A stretch of 64,000 nucleotides of DNA from JADJWR01 sp964509545 (GCA_964509545.1 CAZDXQ010000017.1:6977-70976), one strand, 5' to 3'; shown: positions 37,907-47,472, counted from the stretch's first letter. The notes: generated from the sequence alone by a model not told the origin. Translations and numbers: made by a program.

Positions 37907-38494
37907 CTAGGTGCTGCGCCGTTCCGGCAGCCAGTGCGAGGGCAGCTGCGCCAGGTCGGCATACGCTGCCCAGTCGAACATCGGCCCGGGGTCTGTCTTG
38001 CGTCCGGGGGCGATGTCGCTGTGTCCCCGCGCCGCGCGTAGCGGCAGCGCGGCACGCAAGGCGGTGGTGAGTTGCGCCAGCGCTGCATACTGTTCCGGCG
38101 CGAAGGCGGTGAAATCGGTGCCTTCGAGTTCGATGCCGATCGAAAAGTCGTTGCACCCTGAGCGGCCCTCGAAGCTGGAGATTCCGGCATGCCAGGCGCG
38201 TTCGCTGCAGCTGACGAACTGGGTGATGCGCCCGCCGCGCTCAATCAGGAAATGGGCGGAAACGCGCGACCCCGCAAGCAGATCGAGGAACGGATGGCCG
38301 CCGTGTTCCATGGCATTGCAGAACAGCTGCTCGACACGGCCGGCGCCAAAGGCGCCCGGGGGCAGGCTGATGCTGTGAATCACCAGCAGTTCGACGGCCG
38401 TGCCGGCCGGGCGGGCGTCGCAGTTTTTACTGGGCAGCCGGCGGACGCCATCGGCCCAGCCGTCGACGTCGATGCGCAACCGCCCGGCGGCCAC
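37907..38494 (-). CDS. ampD: 1,6-anhydro-N-acetylmuramyl-L-alanine amidase AmpD
   Basis: AmpD removes the peptide from cytosolic 1,6-anhydromuropeptides in murein recycling and so lowers ampC inducers. The 195-residue product has the zinc ligands in VIHSISLPPG, AMEHGGH/WHAGIS and GHSDIAPGRKTDPG, where Asp is a ligand and Lys is catalytic. No signal peptide is present. The start overlaps the pilR stop by one base on the same strand. It supplies the tripeptide used by Mpl (23121). Confidence 0.95.
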   Translation of the reverse strand: MAAGRLRIDVDGWADGVRRLPSKNCDARPAGTAVELLVIHSISLPPGAFGAGRVEQLFCNAMEHGGHPFLDLLAGSRVSAHFLIERGGRITQFVSCSERAWHAGISSFEGRSGCNDFSIGIELEGTDFTAFAPEQYAALAQLTTALRAALPLRAARGHSDIAPGRKTDPGPMFDWAAYADLAQLPSHWLPERRST

Positions 38495-39960
38495 TACTTC
38501 AGTTGCAGGCGCTGCATGCGATAGCGCAGCTGCCGGAAAGTGATGCCGAGCAGTTGCGCGGCCGCAGTGCGGTTGCCGCCCGTTCGGCGCAGGGCGGCGA
38601 GCAGCGCATCTCGCTCGACCGAGTCGAGATACGCCGGCAGATCCGGCGGGACACCGTCGTCCGGCAATGCCGCTGATTCGACGCCGGAGGCATCGTCCGG
38701 TCCGTCAGCGGCCGGCGCGAGCGCGCCGGACCGCAGCGACGTCTCGGCCTCCGGTGCCGCGTCGGCCGCGGGCAGCATCAGGTCGACGGCGGCAAGCTCC
38801 CTGCCTGCGGCAAGGGCCACGCCCCGCTCGAGCACGTTCTCGAGCTCGCGGACGTTGCCGGGGAACGGGTAACTCTGCAGTTCGCGCAGCGCCTCCGGCG
38901 ACAGCTGCGCCCGCTCGCCGCCGCGCTGCGCCAGCCGGTCGAGAATCGCCTCGGCCAGCAGCGGGATGTCCTCCGCGCGCTCGCGCAGGCTTGGCACGTG
39001 TACTTCGATCACGTTCAGGCGATAGAACAGGTCCTGGCGAAAGCGGCCCGCGGCAACCAGCCTGGGCAGATCCTGGTGCGTGGCGCTGAGAATGCGGACA
39101 TCGACCGGATCTTCGGTGTTCGAGCCCACCTTGCGCACCCGCCGCTCCTGGATCGCGCGCAGCAGCTTGACCTGCATTGCCAGCGGCAGTTCGGCAACTT
39201 CGTCGAGAAACAGCGTGCCACCTGCAGCGGCGTGAAAGAAGCCGTCGCGGTCGCGTTCGGCTCCGGTGAAGGCGCCCTTCTTGTAACCGAAGAACTCGGC
39301 CTCCATCAGCGCTTCGGGAATCGCGCCGCAGTTCACGGCAACGAACGGCAGCAGCCGACGCGCCGAGGCATCGTGGATGGCGCGCGCCACCAGTTCCTTG
39401 CCACTGCCGGACTCGCCGTAAATGGCCACCGGCGCCATGCTGTGCGCCAGCCGTTCGATCATGCTCCGCAGCTGCCGCATGGCCGCGGTATCGCCGCGCA
39501 GGCGATCGATCGCGCGAAGCTGTTGCGGCGGCGGCGCGCTGCCGGCGTGTGGGCGAGCCAGCGCCGACCGCACGAGCAGGCGCAGCTGGTCGAGATCCAC
39601 CGGCTTGGACAGGTAATCGAAGGCGCCCGCCTTCAGCGCGGCCACTGCGTTCTCCGCGCTGCCAAAGGCCGTGATGACCGCGATCGGCGTGTCGCCCCGC
39701 GCGGCCACCTGCCGTACCAGTTCGATCCCGGTGCCATCCGGCAGCCGCATGTCCGTCAGGCACAGCGCGTAGCGATTGCGCGCCAGAAGATCGCGGGCGG
39801 CGCCGACCGAGTCGGCCGCATCGACGTCGAGGCCAAGACGACCGAGGGTCAGCGTCAGCAGTTCGCGCAGATCGGCTTCGTCGTCGACGACGAGCACGGC
39901 CGGGCTGCGGCGATCGATCGCTGCGTCGGGCACTCCCGGGTGGTGCGACAGCTCACTCAT
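38494..39960 (-). CDS. pilR: Sigma-54-dependent response regulator PilR
   Basis: PilR activates sigma-54 promoters such as that of the major pilin gene. The 488-residue product has a receiver domain with phospho-acceptor Asp70 (LTDMRLPDG), a AAA+ domain with Walker A GESGSGKE (182-189) and the sigma-54 contact loop GAFTGA (229-234), and a C-terminal Fis-type helix-turn-helix (GNRTAAAQLLGITFRQL). The ATG at 39960 overlaps the pilS stop by 8 bases. No pilA gene is in the window, so the target lies elsewhere. Confidence 0.95.
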   Translation of the reverse strand: MSELSHHPGVPDAAIDRRSPAVLVVDDEADLRELLTLTLGRLGLDVDAADSVGAARDLLARNRYALCLTDMRLPDGTGIELVRQVAARGDTPIAVITAFGSAENAVAALKAGAFDYLSKPVDLDQLRLLVRSALARPHAGSAPPPQQLRAIDRLRGDTAAMRQLRSMIERLAHSMAPVAIYGESGSGKELVARAIHDASARRLLPFVAVNCGAIPEALMEAEFFGYKKGAFTGAERDRDGFFHAAAGGTLFLDEVAELPLAMQVKLLRAIQERRVRKVGSNTEDPVDVRILSATHQDLPRLVAAGRFRQDLFYRLNVIEVHVPSLRERAEDIPLLAEAILDRLAQRGGERAQLSPEALRELQSYPFPGNVRELENVLERGVALAAGRELAAVDLMLPAADAAPEAETSLRSGALAPAADGPDDASGVESAALPDDGVPPDLPAYLDSVERDALLAALRRTGGNRTAAAQLLGITFRQLRYRMQRLQLK

Positions 39961-41608
39961 AGGGCACGGTCGTATCGAGGAAGTCCGCCTCCTGCGGCGC
40001 GCTCTGCAGCGGGGCAAACCGGACGACGAAGCCGTGGCGGCGCCCGCCTTCCGGCATTGCGCGCTCGCCGTAGGCAAGGTCGCAGCGATTGGCCAGGCAG
40101 AACTCGCGCGCGATGTACAGACCGAGGCCGGTGCCCTTGACGTGGGTCGTCGTGAACGGCTCGAACAGCGAGCTTCGCACCCCGTCGGCGACCCCGGGTC
40201 CGTCGTCGAGTACCCACATGGCGATAACCGGCTCCTCCTCGACCAGCACGCGCACCGCGCCTGACGACTCGCTGGCATAGCGCAGCGCATTGTCGAGCAG
40301 GTTATACAGAACCTGGCGCAGGTGCGACTGCTCGAACTTCACCCGCACGCCAGCCGGCACCTGCATTCTGATCCTGTCCCGCGTCGTTGCGCGGTCGCGG
40401 GCGAACTCCTGCAGCCACTCGTTCAGGAACCGCTGCAGGTCGATATCGTCGCCAAGCGGGGCCTCGCGCCTGGCCACGCGCAGGATGTCGTCGACCAGGC
40501 GGTTCAGGCGCATCGTGTTCTCGCGCACGATCGCCGCCAGCCGCTTCGAGCCGTCGTCGGCCGCATCCTCGACAAGCAGCTGGCTGGCATGGCTGATGGC
40601 GGCTAGCGGATTGCGGATCTCGTGCGCGATCGACGCCGTGAGCCGGCCCATCGAGGCCAGCTTCAGCTGCTGCGCGCGCTCGTCCAGCGCCCGCTGATCC
40701 TCGATGAAAATGAGGAACTCGTCGCTGTGCGCCGCCGCCGGCTGAACGAAACGGGTGCGCAGACGCAGCTGCGGCAGTTCGATGATGCGCGTTGCGCGCA
40801 CGCCCTCGGCATCGTCGTCGCGCCAGCGCTCGAACGCGGCGACCAGCGGCGCGAGCCGCTGCAGCGACGCCAGGCGCTCTCCGGTCAGCCGCGCCTCCGG
40901 CTGCATGCCGATCAGGATCCGCGCCGCCCGATTGTTGGCACGCACGCGCGTGTCGGCGTCGACCACGACAACGCCCTGCTCGAGCTGCGCGATGACCAGC
41001 CGGTTGATCGCCAGCTGGTTGTGCAAATTGCGCCCGCGTTGCTGCGCCAGCTGCTCCTGCGCCGACAGCCGCTGCGCCAGAAGCCGCAGCAGCGCGGTGA
41101 TGGCAAACATCATCGCGCCATAGAGCCCGGCCTGAACAAGGGACGGCTCGCCACCGGTCGCTGTCAGCGTACGCGCCAAGGTATCGAGGAGAATGGTGAT
41201 CACGACCAGCGAGCACACCGAGAACACGGCGGCGGTCGGCAGAAGCAACGACGCACTGGCCAGCGGCAGCAGATAAAGGACGACCAGGCCGGAGCGCAGG
41301 CCGCCGCTGAACACCATCAGCGCCGAAATCAGCACCAGGTCGAACGTGATCTGCCCTGCAATCTGCGCCAGCGAGCGGCGCCGTAGATAAGTCGAAGCCA
41401 GGGCAAGCAGCGCCGCGCCGACGAAGTAGACGGTCGCCGACGCGAGGTAACCCGGCGTCGACCAACCGGTGATCGTCGCGCCAAACGCGGCGATCGCCAG
41501 CAGCAGGCCGATGGCGATGATCAGCCGCGTCAGCGCAAGGTACTGCAGCGTCCGCCAGTTCGACGAACCGGATTCTTCGTCGCGTTCGACCAAGCCGCCG
41601 CCACTCAT
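39953..41608 (-). CDS. pilS: Sensor histidine kinase PilS
   Basis: PilS is the membrane sensor that phosphorylates PilR. The 551-residue product has six membrane helices in residues 25-180, a PAS-like domain (about 205-300), a HisKA domain with phospho-acceptor His329 (ASIAHEIRNPLAAISHA), and an ATPase domain with LDNALRYA, DDGPGV and GTGLGLYIARE. The ATG at 41608 gives the family-like start; the longer frame upstream is not plausible. Confidence 0.94.
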   Translation of the reverse strand: MSGGGLVERDEESGSSNWRTLQYLALTRLIIAIGLLLAIAAFGATITGWSTPGYLASATVYFVGAALLALASTYLRRRSLAQIAGQITFDLVLISALMVFSGGLRSGLVVLYLLPLASASLLLPTAAVFSVCSLVVITILLDTLARTLTATGGEPSLVQAGLYGAMMFAITALLRLLAQRLSAQEQLAQQRGRNLHNQLAINRLVIAQLEQGVVVVDADTRVRANNRAARILIGMQPEARLTGERLASLQRLAPLVAAFERWRDDDAEGVRATRIIELPQLRLRTRFVQPAAAHSDEFLIFIEDQRALDERAQQLKLASMGRLTASIAHEIRNPLAAISHASQLLVEDAADDGSKRLAAIVRENTMRLNRLVDDILRVARREAPLGDDIDLQRFLNEWLQEFARDRATTRDRIRMQVPAGVRVKFEQSHLRQVLYNLLDNALRYASESSGAVRVLVEEEPVIAMWVLDDGPGVADGVRSSLFEPFTTTHVKGTGLGLYIAREFCLANRCDLAYGERAMPEGGRRHGFVVRFAPLQSAPQEADFLDTTVPYE

Positions 41609-41738
41609 TGCCCTGCCTCGACCGCAGCGACGCGCGTGCCCCGCCTTGCGCTGCGCGCACCCGGACAGAGGCGCCTGTGGACGCCGAAGACTGATTGCGG
41701 CCGGCGCGGCGACGTGCTTCCGGACCGCCGCTTCCGGC

Positions 41739-41975
41739 TCATCGGGCCTCACGCCCGAGGCGACGGTGCGCCTCGCTGCAGTACCAGCGTCCGGCATCGG
41801 CCACGGCCTCCGACTGCGGCACATTCAGCCCGCATTGCTCGCAGCGAACCATCGACTCGCCGGTGCCGTCCGGCGACGAGGTCCGGCCGGAGTCGCGCCG
41901 CTGCCCGGCCCGCCAGAGGCGAAAGCCGACATAAAGCGCCAGGCCAAGGAGCAGGAAGAAGGCGATGCGACCCAT
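41739..41975 (-). CDS. Small PP0621-family membrane protein with zinc-ribbon-like tail
   Basis: The 78-residue product has one membrane span (IAFFLLLGLALYVGFRLW) and a C-terminal CEQCGLNVPQSEAV...WYCSEAH segment like a short treble-clef zinc site. The family is typified by Pseudomonas PP0621; function is unknown. Its start overlaps the stop of the ccsA-like gene by one base, and it precedes pilS, an order shared with many betaproteobacteria. Confidence 0.82.
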   Translation of the reverse strand: MGRIAFFLLLGLALYVGFRLWRAGQRRDSGRTSSPDGTGESMVRCEQCGLNVPQSEAVADAGRWYCSEAHRRLGREAR

Positions 41976-42811
41976 CAGACCCGTCCCAGGATCACCTCGA
42001 GGACAAAGCGACTGCCGACGTAGGCCAGCAGCAGCATCAGGAAGCCGGCGAAGGTCCAGCGCAGCGCCGTTCGGCCCCGCCAGCCGAACACGACGCGCCC
42101 GCCCAGCAATCCGGCAAACACCAGCCAGGAGGCGATGGTGAACACCGTCTTGTGCTCGAAGCGCAGCGCGCGGCCGAACAGCTGCTCGGAAAAAAACACG
42201 CCGGTGACGAGCGTTGCCGTGAGCAGGACGAAACCGGCCCAGATCAGTCGGAACAGCAACTTCTCCAGCGCCAGCAGAGACGGCAGCTGGCCAAAGACGC
42301 GGGCCATTCCATGCGCCGGTCCCTGCACGGGCGCGTGCAGCCGGCGATCGAGCAGCGCCATCAGCAGCGCGTGAAGGGCGGCGATCGTCAGAAGGCTGTA
42401 GGCGGCGATCGCGACCAGCAGGTGCAGGCGCAGCGCGATCGAATCGACGCCGGCGGTGATCGGCGCGCCGTGAAACAGCAGCGGCAGCAGCACGCACAGC
42501 GCCGCCGCAGGCAGGACCAGCACGTCGAGGCTGCGCACCGGCACGAACATGCCTTCGACCCAGAGCGCGAGCACCGCCAGCAGCAGCGTTGCCGACAGCG
42601 CCTGCGCAAAACCGAAGCGGAACTCGCCGCTGCCGCCAATGGCCAGGCCGAGCAGCGCGGCATGAACGAGCGCGAGCACCGGCAGCAGGACCGCACGCCA
42701 GCGCGCGCCTCGCGCCGGCGTATCGAGTGTGCGCCAGGCGAGCCAACCCAGCGCGAGGTACGCGGCTGCAACGACGGTGGTGCCGGCCCCGTAGAATTGG
42801 CTGATCGTCAT
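41975..42811 (-). CDS. CcsA/HemX-like (YpjD-type) inner-membrane protein
   Basis: The 278-residue product has about eight membrane helices and belongs to the cytochrome c assembly protein (CcsA-like) superfamily. The conserved His pairs that would bind haem appear in ALRLHLLVAIAAYSLLTIAA and RFEHKTVFTIASWLVF. Stand-alone members next to ffh, such as E. coli YpjD, have no proven role in cytochrome c maturation. It is divergent from ffh by 47 bases, a conserved arrangement. Confidence 0.87.
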   Translation of the reverse strand: MTISQFYGAGTTVVAAAYLALGWLAWRTLDTPARGARWRAVLLPVLALVHAALLGLAIGGSGEFRFGFAQALSATLLLAVLALWVEGMFVPVRSLDVLVLPAAALCVLLPLLFHGAPITAGVDSIALRLHLLVAIAAYSLLTIAALHALLMALLDRRLHAPVQGPAHGMARVFGQLPSLLALEKLLFRLIWAGFVLLTATLVTGVFFSEQLFGRALRFEHKTVFTIASWLVFAGLLGGRVVFGWRGRTALRWTFAGFLMLLLAYVGSRFVLEVILGRV

Positions 42812-42858
42812 AGCTGTTTGTATAGCACGCGCCGACTCGGCCGCGCGCCCGCCCGCCG

Positions 42859-44250
42859 ATGCTGGACTCCCTTACCGAACGGCTTGCCCGCGTCGTCAAG
42901 ACGATGCGTGGCCAGGCACGCCTGACCGAGGCGAACACGCAGGAAATGCTGCGCGAGGTGCGCGTAGCCCTGCTCGAGGCGGACGTCGCCCTGCCCGTGG
43001 TGCGCGAGTTCATCGCCCGGGTCCGCGACAAGGCGCTCGGCGAGGAAGTCGCCGGCAGCCTGACGCCCGGCCAGGCATTGGTCGGTGTCGTTCACCGGGA
43101 GTTGACGGCCCTGATGGGCGGCGATCTGCCTGCCGCCGAGCGCGAACTCAGCCTGGCGGTGCAGCCACCGGCGGTGATTCTGCTTGCCGGTCTGCAGGGC
43201 GCCGGCAAGACGACGACAGCCGCCAAGCTGGCGAAGTGGCTGATCGACGAACGGCGAAAGAAGGTGCTGGCCGTCTCCACCGACGTCTATCGTCCGGCGG
43301 CGATCGAGCAGCTGAGGACAGTCAGCCAGCAGGCCGGCGCCCAGTTCTTTCCCAGCGAGGCCGCCGACGCGCCGCTTCAGATCGCCCGCCGGGCACTTGA
43401 TCACGCGCGCCGGCACTTCTTCGACGTGCTGATCGTCGATACCGCCGGCCGACTGGCGATCGACGAGACGATGATGCAGGAGGTCGCGGCGCTACACGCG
43501 GCCCTGAAGCCGGTCGAGACGCTGTTCGTCGTCGATGCGATGCTTGGCCAGGATGCCGTGAACACGGCCAGGGTCTTCGCCGAGCGGCTGCCACTGACCG
43601 GCGTCATCCTGACCAAGCTCGACGGCGATGCTAGGGGCGGCGCGGCGCTGTCGGTCCGACACGTGACCGGCAAGCCGATCAAGTTCATCGGCGTTGCCGA
43701 ACGGATCGGCGGGCTGGAACGCTTCGAACCCGAGCGCATGGCGGGCCGCGTGCTCGGCATGGGCGACGTCGTCGCCCTTGTCGAGGACGTGCGCAAGGCG
43801 GTCGACCTGAAGGCTGCCGAGAAGCTGGCCAAGAAGATCCAGGCAGGCGACCGGTTTGACCTGAACGACTTCAGGGAACAGATCGCCCAGATGCGCAAGA
43901 TGGGCGGATTGTCCGGCCTGCTCGACAAGCTGCCGGCGCAGTTGGCGCAGGCGGCCGGCCACGTCAGTGACAAGGATGCCGATCGTCAGGTGCGGCGCAT
44001 CGAAGGGATCATCAACTCGATGACGCCGGCTGAGCGGTCGAAGCCTGAGCTGCTGAAGGCCTCGCGCAAGCGCCGCATCGCCGCCGGCAGCGGCGTGCCG
44101 GTGCAGGAAGTCAACCGGCTGCTCAGCCAGTTCGAGCAGATGCGGTCGATGATGAAGCAGATGAAAAAGGGAGGTCTGTCGAAGATGATGCGGGCCATGG
44201 GCGGGCTGGCCGCACTGCGCGGCGGCGCGCCGCCACTGCCCAAGCGCTGA
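42859..44250 (+). CDS. ffh: Signal recognition particle GTPase Ffh
   Basis: Ffh with 4.5S RNA targets nascent membrane proteins to FtsY. The 463-residue product has the N domain, the G domain (GLQGAGKTTT at 111-120, DTAGRLAIDE, TKLDGDARGGAALS) and a Met-rich M domain from about 325 (MRSMMKQMKKGGLSKMMRAM). The start follows no strong ribosome-binding site. I looked for 4.5S RNA near it and did not see one. Confidence 0.97.
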   Translation: MLDSLTERLARVVKTMRGQARLTEANTQEMLREVRVALLEADVALPVVREFIARVRDKALGEEVAGSLTPGQALVGVVHRELTALMGGDLPAAERELSLAVQPPAVILLAGLQGAGKTTTAAKLAKWLIDERRKKVLAVSTDVYRPAAIEQLRTVSQQAGAQFFPSEAADAPLQIARRALDHARRHFFDVLIVDTAGRLAIDETMMQEVAALHAALKPVETLFVVDAMLGQDAVNTARVFAERLPLTGVILTKLDGDARGGAALSVRHVTGKPIKFIGVAERIGGLERFEPERMAGRVLGMGDVVALVEDVRKAVDLKAAEKLAKKIQAGDRFDLNDFREQIAQMRKMGGLSGLLDKLPAQLAQAAGHVSDKDADRQVRRIEGIINSMTPAERSKPELLKASRKRRIAAGSGVPVQEVNRLLSQFEQMRSMMKQMKKGGLSKMMRAMGGLAALRGGAPPLPKR

Positions 44251-44291
44251 CCTTCGGCACCACGCGTCCAGTGCGGCGCCGCCTCTTCGCG

Positions 44292-44909
44292 TCAGAAGCG
44301 GTAGCCGATGCCGAGCGAGTAAAGCATTGGGTCGACTTTGACCTCGCCGATGGTGCTGCCGCCGGCCTTCAGGTCGGCGCGGATCTGAACGTACTTGACG
44401 TCGAGATTGAGCGACCAGTTGCGGTCGATCCTGACGTCGCCACCGACCTGCACCGCCAGCCCGAAGCTGTTGCGTTCCAGGTCGGCACCGGGCACCACCA
44501 GGTTGACGTTCGAGATCCGCGTGTAGTTGATGCCGGCGCCGACATACGGCGAGAACACGGCATCAGGCATGAAGCGATACTGGAGCAGGAGCGTCGGCGG
44601 CAGATGCTTGAACGTGCCGATGTGCGTGCCGCTGACCGATACGTCGTGCTTTTGCGGATACGTCAGCACGAGTTCGGCCGCAAGGTTTGGCGAGAAGAAA
44701 TAGCTGAAGTCGAGTTCGGGGATCGTCTTGTTGCTGACGTCGATCGAATCGGCGGGAAGGCTCAGCGCCGGAACGGCTGACGACTTGTCGGCCGGGACCA
44801 GATAGGCGGCGCGGACGCGCATCATTACCGGGCTGGACTCGGCTGCGGCGGCGAGCGGCGCAGCGGCAGCAATGAAGGCAAGAAGAGCGGGCGCGAGACG
44901 AAGCGACAT
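44292..44909 (-). CDS. OmpW-family outer membrane protein
   Basis: A 205-residue eight-stranded beta-barrel protein. It has a signal peptide (LAPALLAFIAAAAPLAAAAES), RVRAAYLVPADKSSAV near the N-terminus, alternating barrel strands (FSPYVGAGINYTRI, WSLNLDVKYVQIRADL) and a C-terminal aromatic ending GYRF. OmpW proteins form small hydrophobic channels and change with stress and iron or oxygen supply. GGAG precedes the ATG. The 5' leader holds a stem-loop and an inverted repeat that may regulate it. Confidence 0.92.
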   Translation of the reverse strand: MSLRLAPALLAFIAAAAPLAAAAESSPVMMRVRAAYLVPADKSSAVPALSLPADSIDVSNKTIPELDFSYFFSPNLAAELVLTYPQKHDVSVSGTHIGTFKHLPPTLLLQYRFMPDAVFSPYVGAGINYTRISNVNLVVPGADLERNSFGLAVQVGGDVRIDRNWSLNLDVKYVQIRADLKAGGSTIGEVKVDPMLYSLGIGYRF

Positions 44910-44932
44910 GGCGGGACTCCGAAATTGGGGTT

Positions 44933-44989
44933 CGACTGGCTAAAAGAGTGTCGCCAGTCGCCGTTTCCGCCCCGTTGACCGTAGTCAAC
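44933..44989 (-). promoter_or_regulatory. Stem-loop and inverted repeat upstream of ompW
   Basis: CGACTGGC (44933-44940) and GCCAGTCG (44953-44960) form a perfect 8-bp stem with a 12-base loop, 24-51 bases before the ATG. Further upstream GTTGAC (44974-44979) and GTCAAC (44984-44989) form a perfect inverted repeat with a 4-base centre, suitable as an operator. A matching -10 is not clear. Confidence 0.5.
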
Positions 44990-45046
44990 TCCCGCCACCC
45001 ATCGCGACGCAGCCGTACGCAAAACGAAACAGCGGCGGCGCGCCGT

Positions 45047-45727
45047 TCATCCGCTCGCAGGGCGGCGCGGGCTGTAGTTCCAGCGCCCCTGCCAGGCCGC
45101 GCGCACGGCATTGGGATAGGCGTCGCGGCCGCGGCTGCCGTTGTACCGACCGAGCGCCAGGAAGAGGTCGCCCTTTTCCATGTCGAGATAGTGGCGCAGG
45201 ATCACGCAGCCGTAGCGAAGATTGGTGCGCATGTCAAACAGCTTGCGGGCATCGCCGTCGCCGATGACGCCAGTCCAGAAGGGCATGACCTGCATGTAGC
45301 CGCGCGCGCCGGCAACGGATACGGCGTACTTGCGGAAGTTGCTTTCGACCTGGATCAGGCCCAGCACGAGTTGCCGATCGAGACCGGCACGGATCGCCTC
45401 ATAGTCGAGCGTGCGCAGGAACTCGATGCGCTCCCGATAATCGTGTTTCTGCCGCAGCAGCCGACCCGACATCTCGTTCAGCCAGTCGACGAACTCGATG
45501 CGCTCGCCAATGTCGTCGAAGCGCCGCTGCGGTGGCGAAGCATCGGCGATGCGCGCCGCCAGCGCCGCCCGCACCGCGTCGGCCATCGGCTCGTAAAGCT
45601 GCGCCCCGCCCCGGGCGGGCACCGGCAGGACGGCAATCGCCGGCACCGCCACGGCGGCAAGCAGCCGCCGACGCAGCCGGTCAGGCGCGGCCGCTCGCCA
45701 CCTGTCGGGCGACGAAGTCCAAGGCAT
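45047..45727 (-). CDS. Lytic transglycosylase (SLT domain), adjacent to proS
   Basis: A 226-residue exported murein hydrolase. A signal peptide starts after a basic stretch (RRRLLAAVAVPAIAVLPVPARG). The SLT domain has catalytic Glu in LGLIQVESNFRKYAVS (near residue 128), ARGYMQVMPFW and LGRYNGSRGRDAYPN. The start overlaps the proS gene by 47 bases; no later start keeps the signal peptide. A transglycosylase at this position is common in betaproteobacteria. Confidence 0.88.
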   Translation of the reverse strand: MPWTSSPDRWRAAAPDRLRRRLLAAVAVPAIAVLPVPARGGAQLYEPMADAVRAALAARIADASPPQRRFDDIGERIEFVDWLNEMSGRLLRQKHDYRERIEFLRTLDYEAIRAGLDRQLVLGLIQVESNFRKYAVSVAGARGYMQVMPFWTGVIGDGDARKLFDMRTNLRYGCVILRHYLDMEKGDLFLALGRYNGSRGRDAYPNAVRAAWQGRWNYSPRRPASG

Positions 45728-47432
45728 CGCCTAAAGGCACCGACGTGGCCTGAAGGTCGCGTCGGTGCACGTATTCCATCTGGCCGCTCTTCAGGCCCCG
45801 TTCGCCGACGGTGAGGCGATGCGGAACGCCGATCAGTTCCCAGTCGGCGAACATCGAGCCAGGCCGCTCGCCGCGATCGTCGATGATGACGTCGATGCCG
45901 GCGGCCTCGACCTGTGCGTACAACTGGTCCGCAGCCTGTCGCACCTGCTCGGACTGCCGGTAGTTGACCGGACAGATCACGACCGAAAACGGCGCGATCG
46001 GCTCCGGCCAGATGATGCCGCGCTCGTCGTGGTTCTGCTCGATGGCCGCGCCGAGCAGCCTGGTGACGCCGATGCCGTAGCAGCCCATGACCATTGGCCG
46101 CGGCTGACCGTTTTCGTCGGTGAAGGAAAGGCGCATCGATTGCGCGTACGGCAGGCCGGCGAAGACGTGCCCCACCTCGATGCCGCGCTGGATCGCCAGC
46201 ACGCCCTTGCCATCCGGCGACGGGTCGCCGGCGACGACGTTGCGAATGTCCGCGATCTGTTCCGGCGGCGGCAGATCGCGATCCCAGTTCACGCCGGCAA
46301 GGTGAAAGTCCTCCTCGTTGGCGCCGCAGACAAAGTCGCTCATGTTGGCCACAGTCCGGTCGGCGACGATCCTGACCGGCTGGCGCGCGCCGATCGGACC
46401 GAGATAGCCCGGACGGCAGCCGAAGGCGGCGCGGATCTCGGGCTCGGTGGCGAAGCGGAATCCGTCGGTCAGGCCGGGTACCTTGCCCGCCTTGACTTCG
46501 TTCAGTTCGTGATCGCCGCGGACCAGCAGCAGCCAGATCTCCGTATCGGCGACGACCCCGCGCGCATCCCTGCGCTCGACGGCAAGCACGATCGACTTCA
46601 CGGTCCGTTCCAACGGCAGGCCGAGCAGTTCGGCGACATCCTCGCAGCGCTCCTTGCCCGGCGTCGGCACCTTGCGCATCGTTTCCGCCGGCGGCCTGCG
46701 CTGGGCAATCAGCGGCACCGCCTCGGCCATCTCGATGTTGGCGGCGTAGTCCGAGGTCGGACAATAGGCAATGGCGTCCTCGCCGGTGTCGGCGATCACC
46801 TGGAACTCGTGGCTGGCCCTGCCGCCGATGTTGCCGGTGTCGGCCGCAACGGCGCGGAACTTCAGCCCCATGCGCGAAAAAGTCCGCTCGTAGGCGTCAT
46901 ACATCGCCCGGTAGCTCGTCATGCCGCCGGCGTCGTCGCGATCGAAGGAATACGCATCCTTCATCGTGAACTCGCGGCCCCGCATCAGTCCGAATCGCGG
47001 CCGGCGCTCGTCGCGGAACTTGGTCTGGATGTGATAGAGGTTGACTGGCAGCTGCTTGTAGCTTTTCACCTGCTCGCGCACGATGTCGGCGATCACCTCC
47101 TCGGAGGTCGGCTGGATCACGAAGTCGCGCTCGTGCCGGTCCTTCAGCCGTGCCAGTTCCGGGCCCATCTTGTACCAGCGTCCCGACTCCATCCACAGCT
47201 CCGCCGGCTGCACGATCGGCATCAGCAGTTCGATCGCGCCGGCGCGGTTCATCTCCTCGCGGATGATGTTCTCGATCTTGCGGATCGAGCGCAGACCGAT
47301 CGGCAGATAGCTGTAGATGCCGGCAGCCAGCTTCTTGATCATGCCGGCGCGCACCATGAGCCGGTGACTGATCACTTCGGCGTCAGCCGGCGCTTCCTTC
47401 AGCGTGGAGATGAAGAATGTCGATGCGCGCAT
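45681..47432 (-). CDS. proS: Prolyl-tRNA synthetase (type 1, bacterial)
   Basis: ProS charges tRNA-Pro with proline. The 583-residue product is the bacterial type with the inserted editing domain (about 225-390) between class II motif 2 (TKFRDERRPRFGLMRGREF) and motif 3 (CYGIGVTRLLGAAIEQ). The anticodon-binding domain closes the protein. The N-terminus MRASTFFISTLKEAPADAEV is standard. It is divergent from rppH, with less than 80 bases between the two starts. Its substrate tRNA-Pro(CGG) lies at 52330. Confidence 0.97.
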   Translation of the reverse strand: MRASTFFISTLKEAPADAEVISHRLMVRAGMIKKLAAGIYSYLPIGLRSIRKIENIIREEMNRAGAIELLMPIVQPAELWMESGRWYKMGPELARLKDRHERDFVIQPTSEEVIADIVREQVKSYKQLPVNLYHIQTKFRDERRPRFGLMRGREFTMKDAYSFDRDDAGGMTSYRAMYDAYERTFSRMGLKFRAVAADTGNIGGRASHEFQVIADTGEDAIAYCPTSDYAANIEMAEAVPLIAQRRPPAETMRKVPTPGKERCEDVAELLGLPLERTVKSIVLAVERRDARGVVADTEIWLLLVRGDHELNEVKAGKVPGLTDGFRFATEPEIRAAFGCRPGYLGPIGARQPVRIVADRTVANMSDFVCGANEEDFHLAGVNWDRDLPPPEQIADIRNVVAGDPSPDGKGVLAIQRGIEVGHVFAGLPYAQSMRLSFTDENGQPRPMVMGCYGIGVTRLLGAAIEQNHDERGIIWPEPIAPFSVVICPVNYRQSEQVRQAADQLYAQVEAAGIDVIIDDRGERPGSMFADWELIGVPHRLTVGERGLKSGQMEYVHRRDLQATSVPLGDALDFVARQVASGRA

Positions 47433-47472
47433 CGCAACATGACTCCGCGCACGCGCACGGAACCTGCGGTCA

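Noticed and set aside
44251..44291. Possible 4.5S RNA near ffh
   Set aside because: The gap is only 41 bases and lacks the conserved GGAAG/GCAGC core; no candidate was found elsewhere in the window.
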